Positions 1 to 5,916 of a stretch of DNA of 9,164 nt are shown here, piece after piece. Where the stretch lies: assembly GCA_031255395.1 (NCBI GenBank), contig JAIRSQ010000151.1, positions 1-9,164 of the forward strand, in the 5' to 3' direction. Position 1 is the stretch's first letter. Each line of letters begins with the position of its first letter. The notes beneath the pieces were generated by a model that had not been told where the DNA came from, searched no databases, and saw only the letters and a list, made by a program, of their open reading frames with translations. Both the position numbers and the translations under genes were made by a program. Origin of the DNA: Spirochaetaceae bacterium. GTDB taxonomy: Bacteria; Spirochaetota; Spirochaetia; Treponematales; Breznakiellaceae.

Positions 1-60
1 CGCTTTACTACTGCTGATGCCCGTATTAAGCTTAAACGCCTATATCCACAGTTTGAATGA
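1..60 (+). mobile_element. C-terminal tail of a probable IS630-family transposase (partial)
   Basis: Frame 1 is open from the first base to a TGA at 58-60 and reads RFTTADARIKLKRLYPQFE. I recognise this as the kind of ending found on IS630-family (DDE, Tc1/mariner-related) transposases, where an FTT.DAR.KL..LYP motif forms the extreme C-terminus. Only 19 residues are in the window, so the catalytic DDE residues cannot be seen and I cannot tell whether the element is intact. No clear terminal inverted repeat could be picked out in the bases that follow, because the partner end lies outside the window. The identification rests on a short motif and could be wrong. Confidence 0.55.
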
Positions 61-105
61 GGTCTGGATACTAGCATACCCAAGACGTATTTCAACCTCT
101 GCCTT

Positions 106-139
106 CAGGTCCGCGAATAGCGTTTAGCATACGCGCCTG
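106..139. other. Imperfect inverted repeat downstream of the transposase tail
   Basis: CAGG (106-109) pairs with CCTG (136-139) and CGCG (112-115) with CGCG (132-135), with a two-base bulge at 110-111 and a 16-base loop. It lies 46 bases past the transposase stop. It could be a weak terminator, as no T-tract follows, or chance. It could also belong to the end of the insertion element. Confidence 0.25.
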
Positions 140-154
140 AAATCGTTACTCATC

Positions 155-240
155 TCTCATTCACTTATCAGTATATATGCAAAGATGACCCGCAACCGCC
201 AATCGACAGTTCACTGCTCACTGCTCATTACTCATTCCTT
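155..240. repeat. Direct repeat, copy 1, with heptamer array
   Basis: An 86-bp unit begins with tctcattcacttatcag (155-171) and contains a 23-base core (181-203) that is identical in the adjacent copy. It ends in a run of 7-base units: tcactgc (211-217), tcactgc (218-224), tcattac (225-231) and tcattcc (232-238). Copy 2 starts immediately at 241. No plausible protein is encoded. Short degenerate heptamer runs of this kind are known as intergenic repeats in several bacterial groups. I infer a dispersed repeat family because a related copy lies near 8762. Confidence 0.75.
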
Positions 241-337
241 TCTCATTCACTTATCAGCAATCTACAAAGATGACCCGCAACCGCCAATAGGCAGTTCATT
301 ACTCATTACTCATTGCTCATTGCTCATTGCTCATTTT
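241..337. repeat. Direct repeat, copy 2, with expanded heptamer array
   Basis: It starts with the same 17 bases as copy 1 (241-257) and shares the 23-base core (265-287 here, 181-203 in copy 1). It then runs into a longer 7-base array: tcattac twice (296-309), tcattgc three times (310-330) and tcatttt (331-337). The two copies differ in the 8-9 bases between opening block and core, and in the number of heptamers. This suggests array expansion or contraction after duplication. Confidence 0.75.
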
Positions 338-472
338 CAAGAGTGTGGCTGACGAAAATATACATTTTTGTAGTTTTATCCGAACATTCTTGCAAAACTG
401 TAGCTTCCTGCCTCATGCCCGCCCGCTTGAAATGCCTGACCCCTGTAAGACGAGCGTATTACAGAGCGTTGC

Positions 473-501
473 TTGACGTACCGATCATTGCGGGTTATAC
501 T
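473..501 (+). promoter_or_regulatory. Near-consensus sigma70 promoter of the lipoprotein gene
   Basis: TTGACG (473-478) and TATACT (496-501) are separated by exactly 17 bases, each matching the vegetative consensus at 5 of 6 positions. Transcription would begin about 6-8 bases after the -10 box, at or next to the GTG at 509. This leaves no room for a ribosome binding site. It also argues against the upstream TTG codons at 473 and 488 as translation starts, since the first is the -35 box itself. Confidence 0.65.
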
Positions 502-508
502 TGTTAGT

Positions 509-1081
509 GTGAACAGAAATTATGCAATAATTCAGATTTTTGCCGTTTTGCTTGCGGTCTCGTGCGCCACGGCCGTCCCCGAAACCGGCAATGAGTACGA
601 ATCAGAATCGGTGGCGGCCGTGTTGAGCGCCGAAAACGCCGAAGCTGGCGACTCGGAACCGGAAGAAATTCTCTTTAACACGGAATCCGTTACGCCGGAA
701 ATGTATAATGAAATAAAAGCGGATATAACAGGTTTTATCGATGAATTGAACGCTATTATCCGGGCCAAGGATTATAAAGCGTGGCGCGCGTATCTTGACG
801 ATGACTACTACGAATATATAGGCTCGCCTAAGAATCTGCAAAAGGCTTCAAGCGCCGATATTATGCAGAAAAACGGAATCGTGCTTTCGACAGTTAATGA
901 ATACTTTGTGCACGTTGTGGTTCCGTCCCGTTACAGGGACAGAGTGGACGATATTGAGGTTACCGGCAAGAACAGGATAAAGGTGATTACGGTGGATAAG
1001 GGGCGAAGGCTGCTCTTGTACGATCTTGAAAAAACCAAAACCGGCTGGAAGATCGTCAAGCCCGATTCCGCGATTTTTTAG
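509..1081 (+). CDS. Putative spirochaetal lipoprotein of unknown function
   Basis: The product is 190 aa if translation starts at GTG 509. The N-terminus is a short basic stretch, a hydrophobic run (AIIQIFAVLLAV) and AVSC with Cys19. This fits a signal peptidase II lipobox, with Ala at -3 as tolerated in the relaxed spirochaetal form. An acidic, disordered-looking linker follows (about residues 25-65). Then comes a compact domain with the segments DYKAWRAYLDDDYYEYI, HVVVPSRYRDRVDDIE and LLLYDLEKT..GWKIV. This pattern of helix, then strands, then a final W-K-I-V strand resembles NTF2-like or SnoaL-like folds, but I do not recognise a named family. It is probably lipidated by Lgt, encoded in this window, and anchored in a membrane. 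No Shine-Dalgarno precedes the GTG. The alternative TTG starts at 473 and 488 overlap the promoter. Confidence 0.75.
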   Translation: MNRNYAIIQIFAVLLAVSCATAVPETGNEYESESVAAVLSAENAEAGDSEPEEILFNTESVTPEMYNEIKADITGFIDELNAIIRAKDYKAWRAYLDDDYYEYIGSPKNLQKASSADIMQKNGIVLSTVNEYFVHVVVPSRYRDRVDDIEVTGKNRIKVITVDKGRRLLLYDLEKTKTGWKIVKPDSAIF

Positions 1082-1105
1082 TCTAAATGGTTGCTTTTTT
1101 AGGAC

Positions 1106-1139
1106 GGGGCGTTAAATCCGCCCCGGCACATAAATGCCG
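1106..1139 (+). terminator. Double GC-rich hairpin after the lipoprotein gene
   Basis: GGGGCG (1106-1111) pairs with CGCCCC (1119-1124) across a 7-base loop. CGGCA (1124-1128) then pairs with TGCCG (1135-1139) across 6 bases. The pair lies 25 bases after the stop. No T-tract follows, so it is not a canonical intrinsic terminator. A terminator lacking the U-tract, or an mRNA 3'-end stabiliser, is the likeliest role. Confidence 0.45.
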
Positions 1140-1160
1140 CCATTCAGATTAAACGGCAAA

Positions 1161-1190
1161 TTGACTTTTTTCAAGAGCGTCTGTTCTAAA
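1161..1190 (+). promoter_or_regulatory. Possible promoter of the HEAT protein-permease operon
   Basis: TTGACT (1161-1166) is a good -35 box. TCTAAA (1185-1190), with an 18-base spacer, matches the -10 consensus at 4 of 6 positions. It sits 36 bases before the ATG at 1226, leaving room for a short leader with the AAGGAG at 1213-1218. This is a moderate match only. Confidence 0.35.
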
Positions 1191-1225
1191 CCTTCGGCTT
1201 TTGAACAAACTTAAGGAGTTGTATA

Positions 1226-1939
1226 ATGCGGTTAGTTAAAACAATTAGGATTATTTTTGGCGTCATTCTTTTTACGCGGCTTGGTTTATTCGATTCTGTT
1301 CCGTTTGCCGTCGCGCAGGAAATGTCTATCGAAGAATTGTATCTAAATGATACGGTCGGCATAATGATAATACGCGAATATATCAGGTCTGACGACCGCG
1401 AAGAAAAACTTGTGGCGTTAGAGTATTTAAGGCAGCTGATAGACGACAAGGAATCGCCGCAGGAAGTTCAGGCGCTGCTCGCTTATATGGCGCTTGAGGG
1501 CGTCTTGAACAAGGTGCGTTCCGACGGACGTATCGCCAACAACTTTCCCGACATACGCATAAAAGCGGTCGAATATTTGGGCGATATGGAATTAAAAGAA
1601 GCGTCCGACACGTTGCTCCGCGTCTTGGAAGTCGAAAATGAACCGCTGGTCGTAAGCGCTGCGGTTCGCTCCCTTTCAAAGCTGGGATATAATGACAACG
1701 ACTATACATTGAATATGATTCTTCATGTTTTTAGCAAGTATGACGCCGTAAGACCTAACAATATTTTGGCGCTTTCAGTCATAGATTCTTGTACCGTTTT
1801 CATGCAGACCGGCGAGAAAAAAAATCCGTGGATTTACGCAACGCTGATGCATATTTCAACTAATCAGTCTTATGTAAGACCTGTCCGCGATTACGCTAAT
1901 AAAACATTGACGCGAATTTACCAAAAAGGCGAAAATTGA
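1226..1939 (+). CDS. Exported HEAT-repeat protein
   Basis: The product is 237 aa. The ATG is preceded by AAGGAG (1213-1218) at 7 bases spacing, so the start is firm. The N-terminus has Arg/Lys residues, then a hydrophobic stretch (about residues 9-29) and a likely signal peptidase I site AVA-QE at 30/31. The mature part is helical, with HEAT-like pairs at about residues 57-74 (REEKLVALEYLRQLI) and 108-154 (IRIKAVEYLGDM and VVSAAVRSLSKLG). HEAT repeats are protein-binding solenoids, so a periplasmic scaffold or adaptor is the general inference. No catalytic motif is visible. Its TGA overlaps the ATG of the following permease by one base (TGATG), which predicts translational coupling and suggests a shared job. 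The function is otherwise unknown. Confidence 0.8.
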   Translation: MRLVKTIRIIFGVILFTRLGLFDSVPFAVAQEMSIEELYLNDTVGIMIIREYIRSDDREEKLVALEYLRQLIDDKESPQEVQALLAYMALEGVLNKVRSDGRIANNFPDIRIKAVEYLGDMELKEASDTLLRVLEVENEPLVVSAAVRSLSKLGYNDNDYTLNMILHVFSKYDAVRPNNILALSVIDSCTVFMQTGEKKNPWIYATLMHISTNQSYVRPVRDYANKTLTRIYQKGEN

Positions 1940-3222
1940 TGCCTGTCAAATGGATAGCGCTAGCCATAGTCTGCGTCATGTACGCGACGATAATAATCGT
2001 CCCGCAAAAAAAAGCGTTTATATCCTTGGCCGCCGCCGTGATTGTAGTGTTGCTGGGAATAATCGGCCCGGTCCAGGCGTTAACGGAACATATAAACTGG
2101 AACATCCTGATGATATATGTCGGCAGTCTTGTAATAGCCGATCTGTTTATATATTCGCGCGCGCCTGCCCGTATCGCAGATAACATTGTAAACATGGCTC
2201 CAAATGCCGGAATAGCGATCGTTGTCATAATTGTGATAACCGGACTAATAAGCGCGTTCGTCGAAAATGTCGCCACAGTCCTTGTCATGGCCCCGATAGC
2301 GCTTGCCCTGTCAAAAAAGTTAAACATGAAACCCGATTTGTTCATGGTCGGCCTTGCGGTTATGGCAAATTTGCAGGGTACAGCCACGCTGGTAGGCGAT
2401 CCCCCGTCGATGATATTCGCGAGTTTCGCGGATTACGGCTTTAACGACTTCTTTTTTTATGAAGGCCGTCTGTCGATATTCTTCGTTGTACAGACCGGAA
2501 TGTTGGCCGGAGCTCTGTTTTTTTATATTGTTTTTTCCAAAATAGGAAAGCGGAAGGTTTTTGTCGAAAAGGAAAAGGTTCTGTCCCTAGTGCCGTCCGC
2601 TCTGCTCGTCCTTATGGTCGCGAGTCTTGCCCTCTGTTCGTTCATACTCAACTCAGGCGTAACGCTGACAGCCGGCCTTTTGGTCGCGGGGCTTGGAATC
2701 GCGGGGATTCTTTGGTACGCCTTCGTCCGCAAAGAAAGCGGCGCGGCGGTAAAAAAACTGCTGCTGGGATTGGACTGGGAAACGATATTTTTTTTGATAG
2801 GCATATTTGTGGTTGTGGGCGCGCTTTCCGACACGGGACTTTTGGCCGATTTTGCCGGATACCTTAACGGCGTGATAGGCGGCAATCTGCTTGCGGGCTT
2901 TGTAATAGTCATCATAGTTTCTATCATAATTTCAGGTTTTGTTGACAATGTGCCGTACATAATAGCGATGTTGCCGGTGGTAAAGACGCTTTCTGTCAGT
3001 ATGAACATACAGCCGGAACTGTACATGTTCGCGTTACTGGTCGGCTCCTGCCTTGGCGGAAACCTTACGCCGTTCGGCGCGTCGGCAAACATAGTCGCAA
3101 TCGGCATATTGAAAAAGGAAGGCATCAACCTGAATTTTCAAAGATGGCTAAAGACCGGAATACCGTTTACATTTATAACAACAACGGCGGCGGCACTGTT
3201 GCTCTGGTTCGTTTGGACGTGA
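1939..3222 (+). CDS. ArsB/NhaD-type (ion transporter superfamily) anion permease
   Basis: The product is 427 aa of strongly hydrophobic inner-membrane protein with about 11-12 membrane segments. It shows the internal duplication of the ion transporter superfamily. The first half has SAFVEN (105-110) and GTATLVGDPP (147-156). The second has SGFVDN (332-337) and GGNLTPFGASAN (373-384). These are the paired F.(D/E)N and G(D/N)xxP/PxGxxxN signatures of the ArsB/NhaD/CitMHS/P-permease group. A charged central loop (about 200-215) separates the early helices. The substrate could be arsenite, a carboxylate, another anion or Na+/H+, and sequence alone does not settle it. No arsR, arsC or arsA lies nearby, which weighs against a dedicated arsenic operon. 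The start is taken as the ATG overlapping the upstream TGA, with TTG at 1936 as a less likely alternative. A-rich AAAAAGGC lies just upstream as a weak ribosome site. Confidence 0.85.
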   Translation: MPVKWIALAIVCVMYATIIIVPQKKAFISLAAAVIVVLLGIIGPVQALTEHINWNILMIYVGSLVIADLFIYSRAPARIADNIVNMAPNAGIAIVVIIVITGLISAFVENVATVLVMAPIALALSKKLNMKPDLFMVGLAVMANLQGTATLVGDPPSMIFASFADYGFNDFFFYEGRLSIFFVVQTGMLAGALFFYIVFSKIGKRKVFVEKEKVLSLVPSALLVLMVASLALCSFILNSGVTLTAGLLVAGLGIAGILWYAFVRKESGAAVKKLLLGLDWETIFFLIGIFVVVGALSDTGLLADFAGYLNGVIGGNLLAGFVIVIIVSIIISGFVDNVPYIIAMLPVVKTLSVSMNIQPELYMFALLVGSCLGGNLTPFGASANIVAIGILKKEGINLNFQRWLKTGIPFTFITTTAAALLLWFVWT

Positions 3223-3244
3223 AAAGCGCCGTCTAGCGGCTTGG

Positions 3245-4279
3245 CTATTGCCGGTAAATAAAGCTTATATTAGCGCCCATTTCAAAGTGCGCAATATCCG
3301 TTATAAATGAAAGGCTTACGCTGGTATTATAGAAATGAAAAGCGATGCCTTCGTATATGCTGAGGCTGAAACCCACGGAGTCGCGCCAGCCGGCAATGCC
3401 GTCACTGGTTACTTCAAAAGTCGTGTTGTTTCCGGCAATCGACCGGAAAGCGGATTGATAGCTGTTCATTTGATTTACGGACATAGCTGTCAGTTTTGTT
3501 CCGCCAATAGAAATGGCATCTCCGTCCGTAAACTTAATGCCGGTTCTCGTTAGGGAGGCGCCTGTTCTCAGGCCGCCGTAAACGGTAAGCCGCGGTTCCC
3601 AAAATCTTTTCGAGGCCGTCAACTTAAGATAAAATGCCCATGTTTCCCAATAAACGCCGGCCATGCCGTTTTTAACGGTTATATCGTCAGAACCCGATTT
3701 TACCGTTAAACTGCCCTTGCGCCGCAGTCCGCCGGTCGCACGGTCAACTTCGAATCCCAAGGATATGGCGGGGAACATGAATCTGTCGGCAACCAGTTCC
3801 CAGCGAAAATCCAAGCCGAAAACGCAGGACTCGTAATTTATCGAATCGTTAAAGAGCGGTATATATGGCAGCCAGCCCCACTTTAAGCCTATATCAAACG
3901 GCAGCGATTTTAAGCCGCCAACACGCGTTTCTATAGTATATGCCGGCATGAGCTGTTTGGACGCGAAACTGTCATCGCTTCTATACCCTAATTGAGAAAG
4001 CAGATAGTTAAGTTTGTCAATTTTCAACGTTGTCAATCCAACGGTAATCCCCGCTCCCCAATGCGGCGGAATATCGACCAATTGGCCGACATACGAATCC
4101 GGCCAGTTAAGCCCGACAGTCGCCATAAGCGGCAATGCTCCTGTAATATCTTTTGAAAAATCGTTTAGAGCGTCGGAAAGTGTCTTTAAATCGGTTCTCT
4201 GCTGGCTAAAACCGTTCCCGAAATTGAAAAAAAAAGCCAAAACAGCAAAAACTATGGCCAGCGGGCGTTTTTTTTTCAT
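3245..4279 (-). CDS. Exported, probably outer-membrane beta-barrel protein
   Basis: The product is 344 aa. The N-terminus MKKKRP, a hydrophobic core (LAIVFAVLAFFFNF) and GFS-QQ (about 25/26) form a classical signal peptide. The mature protein has many alternating polar/hydrophobic segments rich in Gly and aromatic residues, such as GAGITVGLTTLKI, FDIGLKWGWLPYI, GLDFRWELVADRF, AFYLKLTASKRFW and LTVYGGLRTGASL. It ends in a strand-like MGANISFIYRQ. This is the signature of a transmembrane beta-barrel, though the last residue is Gln, not the usual Phe/Tyr. I do not recognise the family. It lies downstream of murA on the same strand, but a 235-bp gap with three hairpins separates them, so separate transcription is likely. 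A weak AGGA lies about 11 bases before the ATG. Confidence 0.75.
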   Translation of the reverse strand: MKKKRPLAIVFAVLAFFFNFGNGFSQQRTDLKTLSDALNDFSKDITGALPLMATVGLNWPDSYVGQLVDIPPHWGAGITVGLTTLKIDKLNYLLSQLGYRSDDSFASKQLMPAYTIETRVGGLKSLPFDIGLKWGWLPYIPLFNDSINYESCVFGLDFRWELVADRFMFPAISLGFEVDRATGGLRRKGSLTVKSGSDDITVKNGMAGVYWETWAFYLKLTASKRFWEPRLTVYGGLRTGASLTRTGIKFTDGDAISIGGTKLTAMSVNQMNSYQSAFRSIAGNNTTFEVTSDGIAGWRDSVGFSLSIYEGIAFHFYNTSVSLSFITDIAHFEMGANISFIYRQ

Positions 4280-4343
4280 GGGATACTTATTCCTACAATC
4301 TCCATATAGTATTTGACAGCAAGATTTGCGTTACAATAATAGA

Positions 4344-4447
4344 GTTGTTTAGAAACTTCAGTTTATAAACAACAACCGCTAAAAACAGCAAAATGCAAAG
4401 CATTTTGCAAGACTTGGGAGACAACCAACCGGGTTGTCGAACAAGTC
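4344..4447. other. Structured intergenic element of three consecutive hairpins
   Basis: Hairpin 1: GTTGTTTA (4344-4351) pairs with TAAACAAC (4366-4373), with an inner AAAC/GTTT pairing (4353-4356 with 4361-4364) and a TTCA loop. Hairpin 2: GCAAAATGC (4388-4396) pairs with GCATTTTGC (4400-4408) over an AAA loop. Hairpin 3: GACTTG (4411-4416) pairs with CAAGTC (4442-4447), and inside it GACAACC (4420-4426) pairs with GGTTGTC (4432-4438). All stems listed are perfect. The element fills about half of the gap between murA and the barrel gene. It could be a structured RNA, a REP/MITE-like mobile repeat or a 5' leader. I cannot tell which without a genome search. Confidence 0.6.
4382..4408 (-). terminator. 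Candidate intrinsic terminator of murA (hairpin 2 read on the minus strand)
   Basis: Read on the minus strand, the perfect 9-bp stem GCAAAATGC/GCATTTTGC with a TTT loop is followed by TGTTTTT, a fair U-tract. It lies about 107 bases after the murA stop codon. The stem is AT-rich, so its termination strength is uncertain. On the plus strand no T-tract follows. Confidence 0.4.
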
Positions 4448-4514
4448 CAATAACTTTTCCCGCAAATTGACCATGATATGTCAAACCGCGCTTTCGCCGG
4501 CAAAACCGCCATGG

Positions 4515-5795
4515 CTAATCGCCTACTCGTCCTCTTATGCGGGCTCCCAGTGACAGGAGTCTGTCCACAAGACGCTCGTAACCGCGTTCAATTTGGTATA
4601 CATTGCTGATGACGCTGTTGCCTTCGGCGCATAGGGCGGCGATTACCATTGCCATGCCGGCGCGAACATCGGGACTGCGAAGGTCTGCGCCGTGCAGACG
4701 GGCGGGGCCGGACACTACGGCGCGATGCGGATCGCAAAGTACGATGCGCCCGCCCATTCCGATTAGCATGTCAACAAAAAACATTCGCGACTCGAACATT
4801 TTTTCGTGGATAAGCACCGTGCCTTCGACCTGAGTCGCCACGACGGTAACGATGCTTGTTAGGTCGGGCGGAAAGCCGGGCCAGGGCGCGTCGTCAATTT
4901 TCGGTATCATGCCGCCCAGATCGTGGTTCACCTTGAGCGGCAGATTCCCAGGCACGCGCAACGTCCTGCCCTCGTGCTCCCAAGTTATTCCCAGCTTGCC
5001 AAAGGCGACTTTGGCCGGGCGAAGATCGCCGGGCAGAGCTCCCTCGATGCATATCTCGCTCCGCGTGGCCGCAGCAAGCCCTATAAACGAGCCTACCTCC
5101 ATGTAGTCCGCGCCTATCGTGTAATCGCAACCGCCGAGCCGTTTGCGGCCGTGTATCACGAGACGGTTCGCGCCGATGCCGTCTATGCCGGCGCCCATCA
5201 TCACGAGCATCCGGCAGAGATCCTGAACGTGGGGTTCGCTTGCCGCGTTGTTAAGTATCGTGTCGCCTTCCGCTAGAACCGCCGCCATAACGGCGTTTTC
5301 CGTGGCCGTAACGGACGCCTCGTCCAAAAAAATGTCGGTTCCGGTTAGCTTCTTGGCCGTAAAATAGAAATCGTCCGCAGTGTAAACCTGCGCGCCAAGT
5401 TCCGTAAGGGCAAGAAAATGCGTATCGAGACGCCGGCGGCCTATGACATCCCCGCCTGGCGGCGGCATCACGATCTTGCCTGCCCGCGCCAGCAACGGCC
5501 CAGCGAACAGTATCGAGGCGCGTATCTTTTCGGCGGCGTCCGACGGCAAGACGCAGCTTTTTATGTCCGAAACAAGCCGCCACGAGTGTCCGCCAAGCGC
5601 CTCTGCAGTCCCGCCAAGCGCCCGGAACACCTCAATCATAACGTGGACGTCTTCGATTTCGGGAATATTTCTTAGTATCACAGGTTCATCGGTCAAGAGA
5701 GCCGCCGCGATGCATGGCAACGCGGCGTTCTTATTGCCGCTCGCCTTCAGCGTCCCGCGCAACGGATAGCCGCCCTCTACCAAGTATTGATTCAT
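4515..5795 (-). CDS. murA: UDP-N-acetylglucosamine 1-carboxyvinyltransferase with Asp in place of the catalytic Cys
   Basis: This cytoplasmic enzyme transfers enolpyruvate from PEP to UDP-GlcNAc, the first committed step of peptidoglycan synthesis. The product is 426 aa, near the usual ~420. SGNKNAALP places Lys22 and Asn23 exactly at the E. coli positions when the ATG at 5795 is used, and this is why I chose it. An ATG at 5807 would add four residues, and neither start has a good ribosome site. The flexible-loop motif reads GGDVIGRRRLD: Asp116 stands where E. coli has Cys115, while Arg121 (E. coli Arg120) is kept. PPDL has Asp311 (E. coli Asp305) and ERGYERL has Arg404 (E. coli Arg397). The Cys-to-Asp form occurs naturally in spirochaetes, chlamydiae and mycobacteria. 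It is active and insensitive to fosfomycin, so intrinsic resistance is expected. It is divergent from the DHH phosphoesterase gene. Confidence 0.95.
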   Translation of the reverse strand: MNQYLVEGGYPLRGTLKASGNKNAALPCIAAALLTDEPVILRNIPEIEDVHVMIEVFRALGGTAEALGGHSWRLVSDIKSCVLPSDAAEKIRASILFAGPLLARAGKIVMPPPGGDVIGRRRLDTHFLALTELGAQVYTADDFYFTAKKLTGTDIFLDEASVTATENAVMAAVLAEGDTILNNAASEPHVQDLCRMLVMMGAGIDGIGANRLVIHGRKRLGGCDYTIGADYMEVGSFIGLAAATRSEICIEGALPGDLRPAKVAFGKLGITWEHEGRTLRVPGNLPLKVNHDLGGMIPKIDDAPWPGFPPDLTSIVTVVATQVEGTVLIHEKMFESRMFFVDMLIGMGGRIVLCDPHRAVVSGPARLHGADLRSPDVRAGMAMVIAALCAEGNSVISNVYQIERGYERLVDRLLSLGARIRGRVGD

Positions 5796-5816
5796 GCTTC
5801 CCAACATACAATAAAA

Positions 5817-5835
5817 GCGGTAAACGGTAAACCGC
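5817..5835. promoter_or_regulatory. Tandem CGGTAAA heptamer and small dyad in the divergent murA/DHH spacer
   Basis: CGGTAAA occurs twice in tandem (5818-5824 and 5825-5831). GCGGT (5817-5821) can pair with ACCGC (5831-5835). It lies 22 bases upstream of the murA ATG in a spacer that must hold control signals for both divergent genes. It could be an operator or chance. I found no strong promoter boxes there. Confidence 0.2.
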
Positions 5836-5916
5836 AGCGCGTTAAACCCGACGGCTGGCGGCTTCAGTCTTTACTTGCCGGTGGTTTTCAGATACTCTGG
5901 TAGTTTGGAGGGTTTT

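Noticed and set aside
155..337. CRISPR array
   Set aside because: The repeats are adjacent without unique spacers of constant size, the short units are 7 bases, and no cas genes are present.
313..507. 64-residue plus-strand open frame
   Set aside because: It begins inside the heptamer repeat, has no ribosome site, spans the promoter at 473-501, and its translation looks non-protein-like.
473..508. TTG codons at 473 and 488 as earlier starts of the lipoprotein
   Set aside because: They coincide with the -35 box and spacer of a near-consensus promoter, and would add residues before an already complete lipoprotein signal.
1201..1227. TTGAAC and a perfect TATAAT just before the HEAT gene
   Set aside because: The spacer is only 15 bases and the TATAAT contains the start codon and follows the ribosome site, so transcription from it could not make this gene's message.
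2523..3128. 201-residue minus-strand open frame inside the permease gene
   Set aside because: It is a shadow of the clearly conserved permease frame, with a low-complexity Pro/Ser/Thr-rich translation and no own signals.
1939..3222. Dedicated arsenic-resistance operon (arsB)
   Set aside because: The permease fold fits the broad superfamily, but no arsR, arsC, arsA or acr3-like partner lies nearby, so the gene symbol is not justified.
4293..4484. 63-residue minus-strand frame between murA and the barrel gene
   Set aside because: The frame passes through three palindromes, lacks a ribosome site, and is better explained as a structured or repetitive non-coding element.
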